DNA of 24,462 nucleotides. Source: DAOTYH01 sp034435015 (GTDB lineage Bacteria > Chloroflexota > Anaerolineae > Aggregatilineales > UBA3940). Positions 1 to 6,036 of the stretch are shown here, in pieces (position 1 is the first letter of the stretch; each line of letters opens with the position of its first letter). The DNA is taken from assembly GCA_034435015.1 (NCBI GenBank), contig DAOTYH010000044.1, positions 1-24,462 on the forward strand, in the 5' to 3' direction. The notes under the pieces are model-generated. The model did not search any database. It was given only the letters and a program-made list of their open reading frames with translations, and was not told the origin of the DNA. A program made the position numbers and the translations under genes.

Positions 1-280
1 GCGTTGACTCCCGACTTCGGTCCGCCCTGATTTGACCTGTTGCTTCTGGTTGCTGCATTTTGGACATTGCATGACACTATTATTGCATATATCCAGACAG
101 TTAGCCACTCCCGACTCTTGTTGTGCCGCGTCCTGCGTGGTAGGATCAGCCTACTGAGTAAGATTCGGATGCCAGAGTTCGTCCTTAAGTGACAGCAGGA
201 GCATGAAGAAAAAAGGCCCGCCGCGGAGCGGCTTCTGGCCGCGACGCTTAGGATCACTGATTTTGATAGAGGAGTAACTC
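1..280. other. intergenic region upstream of thioredoxin
   Basis: I see no convincing full-length gene here. A 10-bp direct repeat, ACTCCCGACT, occurs at 7-16 and 107-116, exactly 100 bp apart. A short GC hairpin (GCGGC-TTCTG-GCCGC) lies around 224-243, just before the thioredoxin gene. TTGCAT at 67-72 followed by TATATC at 88-93 is a weak promoter-like pair with a 15-bp spacer. The only small open frame worth noting is the 24-codon one at 203-277, listed separately. Confidence 0.5.
203..277 (+). CDS. possible 24-residue leader peptide before trxA
   Basis: A short frame begins ATG AAG AAA AAA, encodes a basic peptide starting MKKKGPPRSGFWPRRL, and stops at TAA three bases before the thioredoxin ATG. 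Its last codons (GAG GAG TAA) contain the thioredoxin Shine-Dalgarno sequence, so translation of it would pass over that site. Against it, the only purine-rich sequence upstream (AGGAG, 197-201) is one base from the ATG, far too close for ordinary initiation. It may be chance. I list it because a leader peptide in this position could couple to thioredoxin translation. Confidence 0.18.
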   Translation: MKKKGPPRSGFWPRRLGSLILIEE

Positions 281-607
281 ATGACAGAACCATTCCATGT
301 GACCGATGCTTCTTTTGAATCTGAGGTGTTAGATTCAAGCGAACCAGTGCTGGTAGATTTCTGGGCCGAGTGGTGCGGGCCGTGCAAAATGATCGCCCCC
401 ATCGTGGAAGAGCTGGCCAGGGAATATGCAGGGAAGCTGAAAGTGGCCAAGCTGGATGCTGATGCCAATCCCAATACCATGCAGGCTTATGGTATCATGG
501 GCATTCCCACCTTAATCCTGTTCAGGAATGGCCAGGAGGTCGAGCGGATAGTCGGGTTTATGCCTAAGGAGCGTCTGGTTCAGAAGCTGACTCCCCATCT
601 GGGGTAG
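281..607 (+). CDS. trxA: thioredoxin
   Basis: A classical cytoplasmic thioredoxin of 108 residues, the usual length, which reduces protein disulfides using electrons from thioredoxin reductase. The active site WCGPC sits at residues 31-35 with Cys32 and Cys35, the buried Asp26 is present in VDFWAEW, and the cis-proline is Pro76 in GIPT. These positions match the E. coli numbering. The ATG is preceded by GGAG at 271-274 with good spacing. There is no signal peptide. The next gene follows after 26 bp on the same strand and may be cotranscribed. No canonical thioredoxin reductase is visible in the window. The TrxR-like flavoprotein at 7424-8326 lacks the redox CxxC, so it is not an obvious partner. 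The assignment is very secure; whether this is the main housekeeping thioredoxin cannot be judged here. Confidence 0.97.
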   Translation: MTEPFHVTDASFESEVLDSSEPVLVDFWAEWCGPCKMIAPIVEELAREYAGKLKVAKLDADANPNTMQAYGIMGIPTLILFRNGQEVERIVGFMPKERLVQKLTPHLG

Positions 608-633
608 GGCCGGACAGGCTTGCTTCTGCTCTG

Positions 634-1281
634 ATGAGCGGATCGCCAATGGCGTCTCCTGAGGATGTGCGTGGGCTGGCAGAGAAGGTGATCAACAGGC
701 TGACGCTGTCTCCGCCGGTGATGGAGGAGCGTCAGCCTGTGTTGCTGATTCTGACCGGCTTGCCCGGCAGTGGCAAGACCTATTTAGCCCGCGCATTGTG
801 TGAGCGGGCGCCGTTTACGCTGGTGGGCAGTGATCCGTTGAGGGCGGTGCTCTTTGACCAAATGAACTACACGCCTGAGGAGAATCGGCTGGTGTATGCA
901 GTAGCTGATGCGTTGTTATGGCGGCTGTTGCGTGAGCGGCGTGACGTGATCTACGACGCCGTCAACCTGAGCGAACGCCGCCGCGCCGACCTGCGCCGCT
1001 TGGCTCTGGATGCAGGAGCGCGGCCCATCACGGTCTTGCTTACCGCACCGGAACATGTCATCTGGCTGCGCCTTGCCGCCCGCCGTGAAGCACCTGCGGC
1101 TCCAGGTGATTCGGAGGCGGATTGGGAAGTCTATCGCAAGCTGGCGCCGCGTGCCGAGCGGATAGAACATCAGCATATAGTGGTAGATACCACGCAGGAT
1201 ATTACCCCCGCCTTAGAGGGGATTATCCGGCTGGTACGTGGTCAGAATGGGGGGCCACAGAGAACCGCACCGGTGCAGTGA
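634..1281 (+). CDS. AAA_33-type P-loop kinase (predicted ATP-dependent kinase)
   Basis: A 215-residue single-domain P-loop protein. The Walker A motif GLPGSGKT is at residues 42-49. SDPLR (66-70) resembles the acceptor-binding segment of small-molecule and polynucleotide kinases, and VIYDAVNLSERRR (106-118) matches the Walker B-like strand and following helix of the AAA_33/COG0645 group. An arginine-rich lid (RLAARRE) follows near 145-152. Relatives phosphorylate nucleic-acid ends, antibiotics or other small metabolites; the substrate cannot be read from this sequence. The ATG at 634 is used; an in-frame ATG at 649 is an alternative, since neither has a strong ribosome-binding site. The gene lies 26 bp after trxA and its stop codon is inside a 9-bp inverted repeat. 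It is not clearly a zeta toxin, as there is no antitoxin partner. Confidence 0.8.
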   Translation: MSGSPMASPEDVRGLAEKVINRLTLSPPVMEERQPVLLILTGLPGSGKTYLARALCERAPFTLVGSDPLRAVLFDQMNYTPEENRLVYAVADALLWRLLRERRDVIYDAVNLSERRRADLRRLALDAGARPITVLLTAPEHVIWLRLAARREAPAAPGDSEADWEVYRKLAPRAERIEHQHIVVDTTQDITPALEGIIRLVRGQNGGPQRTAPVQ

Positions 1282-1293
1282 ATGCCGGTGCGG
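1265..1293 (+). terminator. hairpin at the end of the kinase gene
   Basis: CCGCACCGG (1265-1273) and CCGGTGCGG (1285-1293) form a perfect 9-bp stem with an 11-nt loop that contains the kinase TGA stop. There is no clear T-tract on either side. It separates the + strand trx/kinase pair from the - strand microprotein at 1342-1458, so it could act in both directions. Its terminator function is inferred only from structure and position. Confidence 0.45.
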
Positions 1294-1341
1294 CTAGTTA
1301 GAGTGATATCCAGATGGGGAAAGCGAAAGGCGCGCTCTCTT

Positions 1342-1458
1342 CTATCCTCTGAACACAACCGTAACGATAGCAACCAGACTGAGTACAAGCAACAGGGCAA
1401 GAATGATGCCTGCAATCAGCCCGCGTTGCTCAAGCTGATCCGCCATATCCTCCTTCAT
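1342..1458 (-). CDS. 38-residue single-helix membrane microprotein
   Basis: Reading the minus strand from ATG at 1458 gives a 38-residue protein ending at TAG 1344-1342. It has a charged N-terminus (MKEDMADQLEQRG), one hydrophobic helix at about residues 14-35 rich in Leu, Ile and Val, and a terminal Phe-Arg-Gly. A strong Shine-Dalgarno sequence (AAGGAG) lies eight bases upstream of the ATG. A well-placed ribosome-binding site together with a textbook transmembrane helix argues that this is a real gene. An 83-codon frame on the opposite strand looks like its shadow. I do not recognise a family. It probably sits in the cytoplasmic membrane with the acidic end in the cytoplasm, and may be a small subunit or regulator. 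No neighbour on the same strand is close enough to name a partner; the lipoprotein gene at 1788-2324 lies upstream beyond a hairpin. Confidence 0.62.
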   Translation of the reverse strand: MKEDMADQLEQRGLIAGIILALLLVLSLVAIVTVVFRG

Positions 1459-1787
1459 AGTCTCGACTCCTTCCTGCCTCTGCCCAACACCCCCGACGAT
1501 GCCAACCTAAACAGCCCTGACGTGCATAGCTGAATCAGCCGGTGTCACGTTGTTCCATTACCCCCATTGTAGAAAATACCAGCCTGCTGGATATGGGGTT
1601 TTCTACCCAACCCCCAGTTTCTGGCCCTGATTTTGCATCGTGTTCCTACATTAATAGTAACGCACTAGCACCCTCAAAAGTTTCACGCTGGTACCAGAAT
1701 CCTACCGCCGGCTACAGCCGGATACGCGAGAGGCAGGCCGCCGGGCCTGCCTCTCTGGGACATGATCACGCTGAGCGCCGAAGCAGG
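1459..1787. other. intergenic stretch with an inverted repeat and a terminator hairpin
   Basis: I see no convincing gene in these 329 bases. They hold the ribosome-binding site of the minus-strand microprotein, an inverted repeat GTAGAAAA (1569-1576) / TTTTCTAC (1599-1606), and a strong hairpin at 1728-1755. The inverted repeat encloses a small CCAG-CCTG-CTGG hairpin near 1580-1591. On the minus strand TACAAT (complement of 1566-1571) could be a -10 box for the microprotein, and it overlaps one arm of the repeat. No good -35 accompanies it. Confidence 0.5.
1728..1755 (-). terminator. strong hairpin downstream of the lipoprotein gene
   Basis: GAGAGGCAGGCC (1728-1739) and GGCCTGCCTCTC (1744-1755) pair perfectly over 12 bp around a GCCG loop. 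It lies 32 bp beyond the lipoprotein stop on the minus strand. No T-run follows on that strand. It is the strongest simple hairpin in this gap and is placed as a terminator. Confidence 0.55.
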
Positions 1788-2324
1788 TTAGGGTTGGCAC
1801 ACCGAGAAGATTTGCAGTGCCTCCGGGTTCAACACATACCAGATGCCGGATGCCTCATCCTTCTCGAGCCTGACAAGGAATGAACAGGTGCGCGTCTCCA
1901 CGTCGCCATTGGCGTATTCCAGCCGGATGTCAAAGTCAGTAGTGGCACTGGCCGCCCCGCCGCTGATGGTGAACGTGGTGCGATCCTCAACTAGCAGGAT
2001 GTTCTTCACCAGCCCCCCAAGGTTCTGACGGGTGATGGCGGGATTCTGGTAGCGCTCCAGCAGGTTAATCTTGGAAACGCGCTGGGCTACCTGCTCGGCG
2101 ATGATGTCACGCAGGTAGTTGCTCCATGTCCCTTCCGGCGTGTCCATTGCCCCAGCCTGTGCCTGTGTGCCCACTTCCTCAGCCGGTAGCGGGGTGGGAA
2201 GGGGATTCACCTGCCCGCTCCCGCCGCCGCACGCGCTGAGTATCAGGGAGGCTGTCAGGGCCATCCCCACCAATACAATGTGAGTGAAAAGAATGTTTCT
2301 CCTTGCTGTAGGATTTTTGTTCAT
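1788..2324 (-). CDS. putative lipoprotein with a small C-terminal globular domain
   Basis: A 178-residue exported lipoprotein of unknown function. Starting at ATG 2324, it has a basic N-terminus, a hydrophobic stretch (about residues 11-29) and a lipobox LSAC ending at Cys32, followed by GGG and a proline-rich spacer (VNPLPTPLP). The mature part from about residue 60 has a helical segment then alternating strands (TTFTISGG, TTDFDIRLEY, CSFLVRLEK, WYVLNPEAL), consistent with an NTF2-like or cystatin-like fold, but I cannot name the family. Two cysteines in the mature domain, one in TRTCSF and one in the final SVCQP, could form a disulfide. An upstream in-frame ATG at 2462 would add 46 residues before the signal peptide. 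I reject it because AAGAGGG sits seven bases before ATG 2324 and the lipobox is then correctly placed. The gene is divergent from the sortase. Confidence 0.75.
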   Translation of the reverse strand: MNKNPTARRNILFTHIVLVGMALTASLILSACGGGSGQVNPLPTPLPAEEVGTQAQAGAMDTPEGTWSNYLRDIIAEQVAQRVSKINLLERYQNPAITRQNLGGLVKNILLVEDRTTFTISGGAASATTDFDIRLEYANGDVETRTCSFLVRLEKDEASGIWYVLNPEALQIFSVCQP

Positions 2325-2507
2325 CCCTCTACCCTCTTGGCTGCATGTACAAAAAAACGAGATGATGAAAGAATATATAGACCCCCGGCCAGCGGCACGA
2401 GTTGGCTTGTTCACCCTCTTACAGCTTATGCGAAAATGGGAGCGGTGCAAATCACTTTTCACGCTTGCAGAGGGAGTTTGGGACTAATTTCCTACTTACC
2501 CTGAGGG

Positions 2508-2536
2508 TATAATAGATTGTCAGGGGGGATTGCGAG
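2508..2536 (+). promoter_or_regulatory. -10 box and ribosome-binding site of the sortase gene
   Basis: A perfect TATAAT at 2508-2513 lies 24 bp before the TTG start. There is no good -35 at 16-18 bp; TTGGGA at 2478-2483 is too distant. AGGGGGGA at 2522-2529 is the ribosome-binding site and supports the TTG at 2537 as the initiator. Transcription from this box would give a very short leader of about 18 nt. Confidence 0.45.
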
Positions 2537-3265
2537 TTGACAGACGGGATACTTCAGGCCCTTACGGAGTTGTTTAGCTCTAACTGGCTGGCTCTGGCAG
2601 TGGGCCTGATTCTGGGCATCAGCATCTTGCTGTTGATCCGCGCCGGGCAGGTGTGGCGGCATCGGCAGGTATTTGGATACAGCGTCTATACCGCTGACAG
2701 TATCCGTAAACGCCTGCTTCGATGGTCAGCGGCGGGGGTATTCATCGCATTGGGGGTGGGGCTGGCTTATCTGCTGTTACCCCAACAATCGCTGTTTGCC
2801 CCGCCTGTTGCTGAGGCAGAGCCTACTCCTGTGAATCCCCTGGAAGGTATGCGTCTGGTGATCCCCAAGCTGGCTGTTGATGTCCCTCTGATCGAAGCGC
2901 CCTTTGTAGCCCAGCAATGGGATATTTCGCGCCTGACCAGCGAAGTGGCCCACCTGGCCGGAACAGCCTATCCGGGCCAGCCGGGCAATGCGGTGCTGGC
3001 CGGCCATATCACTGTGCCGGGTGGGGGATGGGGGCCGTTTCAGGAGCTGGATCGGCTGGAGGCAGGTGATCGGGTCTTTATTGAGCAGGGGCGGCTGACA
3101 TGGGTCTATGAAGTGACAGAGAGACGCATTGTTGAGCCGGGCGATGTGGAAGTGGCTTTCCCAACCAATGATACCCGCCTGACATTGCTCACCTGTGCCG
3201 GCTGGAGCGATATTCTGGACAGCTATGCCCAGCGTATTGTTGTGATTGCCCTTCTGGTTCAGTGA
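2537..3265 (+). CDS. sortase-family cysteine transpeptidase
   Basis: A 242-residue membrane-anchored sortase, which cleaves sorting signals of exported proteins and joins them to an envelope nucleophile. The catalytic residues are visible: His157 in LAGH, Cys220 in LTLLTCAGW and Arg233 in YAQRIVV. The domain spans about residues 103-240, with the usual opening LVIPKLAVDVPL. Two hydrophobic helices at about 17-35 and 63-81 precede it, so the N-terminus spans the membrane twice, unlike the one-anchor class A enzymes. The start is TTG, chosen because a strong AGGGGGG site precedes it. I see no LPxTG-type substrate in the window, so its target is unknown and the subclass (E/F-like or a Chloroflexota type) is uncertain. 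A -10 box lies just upstream, and the gene is divergent from the lipoprotein. Confidence 0.9.
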   Translation: MTDGILQALTELFSSNWLALAVGLILGISILLLIRAGQVWRHRQVFGYSVYTADSIRKRLLRWSAAGVFIALGVGLAYLLLPQQSLFAPPVAEAEPTPVNPLEGMRLVIPKLAVDVPLIEAPFVAQQWDISRLTSEVAHLAGTAYPGQPGNAVLAGHITVPGGGWGPFQELDRLEAGDRVFIEQGRLTWVYEVTERRIVEPGDVEVAFPTNDTRLTLLTCAGWSDILDSYAQRIVVIALLVQ

Positions 3266-3370
3266 TGAGCTGGTAAGCATCGTATCAGCCCCCACCACAG
3301 AAATATAGCCAGCTTGCGGGTGGATGGGCCTCCAATTTGTCTGTGGGCTGTGCTTCCATTAGAATTGCGA

Positions 3371-3379
3371 TGGTATAAA
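3371..3379 (+). promoter_or_regulatory. extended -10 promoter before the AI-2E permease gene
   Basis: TGGTATAAA fits the extended -10 pattern TGnTATAAT with one mismatch. No good -35 is found 17 bp upstream (the bases there are TGCTTC), as is common for extended -10 promoters. It lies about 29 bp before the GTG start. Confidence 0.4.
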
Positions 3380-3407
3380 GACATCAGAAGAAGAGGCTTA
3401 GGTTTCT

Positions 3408-4673
3408 GTGCAACCTGTCATGACCGTTAAGAACAAACACGCACCCCGCTGGAATCCGACCATCAAGGTAGTGGTCGGGGTGATCCTGTTTGTGCTGATC
3501 GTGGTTGCCCTGTATTCGTTTCGGATTGTCTTTGTGCCGCTGATCATCGGCGGGATCATGGCTTATATCCTCAATCCGGTGGCCCGTTGGATTCAGCGCG
3601 TCACACGGTTGCCCCGCGGTCTCTCAACAGCGCTTATTTACCTGACATTGCTGGCTGTTTTGATTCCAATTGGAGTGGCTCTTGCGCCTGCGGTTGTTGA
3701 CGCCATCAGGTATTTGCAAGGTGAGGCTATACGTCTGCTCGACAGCTTAAATGACCTGCCTGACCAGACTCTCCACGTGGGCGGCTTCAGCCTTGATGTC
3801 CAGCAGATAGTGGATGAGGTGACCTCTGCGCTGATGGGTCTGGTTCGTTCGGCGGCCAGCCAGTCCATTCGGCTGGTCTTCAGCGTGGCCGAGATTCTCC
3901 TGCTGGTTATCTTCACCTTCCTAACCGGGTTCTATCTGACGCGTGATGCTGAGAAGTTCATCGCCGCTATACAGGGGATGATCCCCCCCGACTACCGCTC
4001 AGATGTAGAGGCTCTGTTGGCTGAGATTGACAAAATCTGGTCAGCCTTCTTTCGCGGCCAAGTGATACTCTCGGTGCTAGTAGCTGTCATCCTGACGTTT
4101 GTCAGCGCGATTCTGGGACTGCCTCAACCCGCTTTAATGGGCGTTCTGGGCGGACTGCTGGAGTTCCTGCCCAGTGTAGGAAGTGCTATTTGGCTGTTCA
4201 CAGCACTGGCCATTGCCGCGCTGGAAGGCTCAACTTATCTGCCTGTGTCCAATTTTGTTTTCATGTTGCTGGTGCTGGCCGCCCATATTGCCTTTACGCA
4301 GTTTGACCTGAACTATCTGATCCCGCGCATCATCGGCGGGCGTGTTAACCTGCATCCGATGGTGGTCATCATGGGCATTATCATCGGCGCAAGCGTGGGC
4401 GGTGTGCTGGGTATCGTGCTGGCCGCCCCGACGATTGCTTCACTGCGGGTGATCGGGCGGTACATCTATGCCAAGCTGTTTGACCTCGACCCCTTCCCAA
4501 TGGTCGGGCCGCCGGTTGCTCCCAAAGAGGAGCGCCAGGCACAGGCCGAGCGGCTGGCGGCAGTGCCTCCTCCGCCCTCGCCCCGCATGGTCATTGAACG
4601 GGTCAGACAGCGCCGTCCGCGTCGTGCCAAGACCACTGCTGGCGACAAATCTGCTACTGGAGGGGATGAGTAA
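3408..4673 (+). CDS. AI-2E family transporter
   Basis: A 421-residue polytopic membrane protein of the AI-2E transporter family (PF01594, the TqsA/YdiK/YtvI group), whose members export signals or move ions such as Na+/H+. Hydrophobic segments lie at about residues 20-38, 42-58, 74-98, 157-177, 217-245, 255-273, 280-297 and 317-345, the usual eight-helix layout. The family signature near the end of the domain is seen as NYLIPRIIGGRVNLHP (302-317). The C-terminal tail (about 368-421) is hydrophilic, proline-rich and then arginine-rich (RQRRPRRAK), probably cytoplasmic. The GTG at 3408 is chosen over an ATG at 3420 because AGAGG at about 3391-3396 is in better range. The next gene overlaps the stop codon by one base, so the two are cotranslated. 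The substrate cannot be inferred. Confidence 0.9.
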   Translation: MQPVMTVKNKHAPRWNPTIKVVVGVILFVLIVVALYSFRIVFVPLIIGGIMAYILNPVARWIQRVTRLPRGLSTALIYLTLLAVLIPIGVALAPAVVDAIRYLQGEAIRLLDSLNDLPDQTLHVGGFSLDVQQIVDEVTSALMGLVRSAASQSIRLVFSVAEILLLVIFTFLTGFYLTRDAEKFIAAIQGMIPPDYRSDVEALLAEIDKIWSAFFRGQVILSVLVAVILTFVSAILGLPQPALMGVLGGLLEFLPSVGSAIWLFTALAIAALEGSTYLPVSNFVFMLLVLAAHIAFTQFDLNYLIPRIIGGRVNLHPMVVIMGIIIGASVGGVLGIVLAAPTIASLRVIGRYIYAKLFDLDPFPMVGPPVAPKEERQAQAERLAAVPPPPSPRMVIERVRQRRPRRAKTTAGDKSATGGDE

Positions 4674-5581
4674 TGAGTGTGCCGCCTGAACTGTCATTCC
4701 GCCCTGCTGAGCTGGACGACTGGCCTATGGTGGCCCCCATCGTGGCCCACACGTGGGAGGGGGGCGACTACATCAATGAGGCTGTCTGGCAACAGTGGGT
4801 CACTGCTCCTGAGGGGCGCTTGATCGTGGCGGTGCAAGGCGGACGGGTGGCGGGCTTTTGCAGGCTGACGCGGCTTGGGCCGGCAGAATGGTGGCTGGAG
4901 GGCATCCGCGTTGACCCTGCTTTGCGCGGGCAGGGGATCGGGCGTGCGCTGACGGCTCACATGCTGGAGATATTTGACCGTGAGGGGGATGGCATCCTGC
5001 GCCTGACGACGGGCAGTCAGAATGAAGCCTCTCAGAAGATCGCGAGGGAGTTTGGCTTCCGGCATACGGTCAGCTATACCAAAGTGGAGGCTGACGCTCA
5101 TCCCGCCGATTACCGCAATTTCAAACTGCTTCAACCCCATAATCTGGAGATGGCCTTTCAGTATCTGCGTTTCTCGCCGATCTATCGTGTCAATCATTTT
5201 GTCGAACGCGACTGGGTTCTGTACTACCTGACGCAGGAGCGGTTAGCCAGCTATCTAGCTGATCCTCAGGTTCAGGTCATCGGCTGGAGGCAGTTTGACC
5301 AGCTTCATGGCATGGCGATCTTGTTCCTTGAGCCGTCTAAGAAGCGTGCCGAGAGTGACAGCGAGCTTCAGGTCGGCTATCTGGATGCCCCAGACGATAC
5401 AACCCTGCTGGTCATGCTGGAGGCGTTACGCGGGCTGGCGGCGTTACGCGGCCACACCAAAGTTGTCTGGAAGATGCCTGTCGGGGTAGGGCTGGATCGG
5501 ACGCTTGGCCAGACCGGCTGGCGGCGGGCATGGGAAGAGGGTGATGAACTGTGGTTGTTTGAACTGCCACTACGGAGGTAA
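4673..5581 (+). CDS. GNAT-family N-acetyltransferase with a degenerate second half
   Basis: A 302-residue acetyltransferase. The N-terminal half (about residues 7-140) is a complete GNAT domain with the acetyl-CoA pyrophosphate loop RGQGIG at 85-90, preceded by the strand WLEGIRVDP. The C-terminal half (about 150-302) looks like a second, degenerate GNAT-like fold ending in WLFELPLR, without the RGxGxG loop; tandem GNAT proteins of this size usually keep only one active site. The substrate is unknown. The start ATG overlaps the permease stop (TAATG), with GGAGG just upstream inside the permease gene, indicating translational coupling. Such coupling suggests related function, but no obvious link between this enzyme and the permease can be read from the sequence. 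Confidence 0.87.
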   Translation: MSVPPELSFRPAELDDWPMVAPIVAHTWEGGDYINEAVWQQWVTAPEGRLIVAVQGGRVAGFCRLTRLGPAEWWLEGIRVDPALRGQGIGRALTAHMLEIFDREGDGILRLTTGSQNEASQKIAREFGFRHTVSYTKVEADAHPADYRNFKLLQPHNLEMAFQYLRFSPIYRVNHFVERDWVLYYLTQERLASYLADPQVQVIGWRQFDQLHGMAILFLEPSKKRAESDSELQVGYLDAPDDTTLLVMLEALRGLAALRGHTKVVWKMPVGVGLDRTLGQTGWRRAWEEGDELWLFELPLRR

Positions 5582-5597
5582 TGATCGCTTCGTGTGT

Positions 5598-5635
5598 GGC
5601 TTTCAGGCTTGGAGACAAGCAGGCAAAGCCGGAGG
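5598..5635 (+). promoter_or_regulatory. intercistronic stem-loop touching a ribosome-binding site
   Basis: GGCTTT (5598-5603) pairs with AAAGCC (5625-5630), and inside it GCTTG (5607-5611) pairs with CAAGC (5616-5620) around a GAGA loop of the GNRA type. The outer stem ends exactly where the GGAGG ribosome-binding site (5631-5635) of the small acidic protein begins. It could modulate translation of that gene or be an RNA processing site. Confidence 0.35.
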
Positions 5636-5642
5636 TATTGCC

Positions 5643-5846
5643 ATGATGAGCGATGACAGCGGTTACGATGAGAGCATGGAACTGATATTGCTGGCCGAGA
5701 CAGATAATTATGCAGTTCTGCTCGGTGAAGACAGAGACGGAGAGGAGGTCTACAACATCGAGCTGGGATCAGTCACCCTGCACCTCTTCGAGGAAGAATG
5801 GGAGGAACTGGTCGAGCTGATCAAGGCCGCCGCCCAGCATAAGTGA
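5643..5846 (+). CDS. small acidic protein of unknown function
   Basis: A 67-residue, strongly acidic protein (start MMSDDSGYDESMELILLAE, end KAAAQHK). The middle alternates strands (MELILLAET, YAVLLGED, EVYNIELG, VTLHLFEEEW), followed by one amphipathic helix (WEELVELIKAAA), so it is probably a small globular cytosolic domain. There are no cysteines or membrane segments. I do not recognise a family. A longer frame beginning inside the acetyltransferase at 5505 is rejected because GGAGG at 5631-5635 lies seven bases before ATG 5643. ATG 5646 is an equally spaced alternative. It lies 61 bp after the acetyltransferase on the same strand and is probably the last gene of the sortase/permease/GNAT run, or a separate unit with the stem-loop just upstream. 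Confidence 0.7.
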   Translation: MMSDDSGYDESMELILLAETDNYAVLLGEDRDGEEVYNIELGSVTLHLFEEEWEELVELIKAAAQHK

Positions 5847-5884
5847 TCGGGATACTTGTCGCAGTTCGGGTGACTTTTGCCACT

Positions 5885-5985
5885 TCTCCGCCAGAGCGGA
5901 GATCGGCTATCCTGTATACTGAGCCGATCTTCCACATATTTGTTATGTTCCTCATGAGGCTAGCTCGCTACAGGCCAGCCTGTAG
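5885..5985 (+). promoter_or_regulatory. structured region upstream of the malic enzyme gene
   Basis: Several inverted repeats are packed here: TCTCCGC/GCGGAGA (5885-5902, 4-nt loop), GATCGGCT (5901-5908) / AGCCGATC (5922-5929), the palindrome CCTCATGAGG (5950-5959), and CTACAGGC/GCCTGTAG (5968-5985, 2-nt spacer). The first two share two bases, so they are mutually exclusive as RNA. The second flanks TATACT (5915-5920), a possible -10 box, as an operator would. The first or last could also terminate the upstream unit. No good -35 is found. Confidence 0.4.
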
Positions 5986-6036
5986 GGTGGGCCTATTTGC
6001 TTTTATTTCTCTCTAAAACAAGGAGATAATCTTCGT

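Noticed and set aside
634..1281. Zeta-toxin or toxin-antitoxin interpretation of the P-loop kinase
   Set aside because: No antitoxin-like partner is adjacent, and the motifs fit the broader AAA_33 kinase group equally well.
1282..1533. 83-codon + strand frame right after the kinase stop
   Set aside because: It has no ribosome-binding site, odd composition, and lies antisense to the better supported 38-residue membrane microprotein.
1542..1883. 113-codon + strand frame
   Set aside because: It runs through a terminator hairpin and into the lipoprotein gene antisense; composition is not protein-like.
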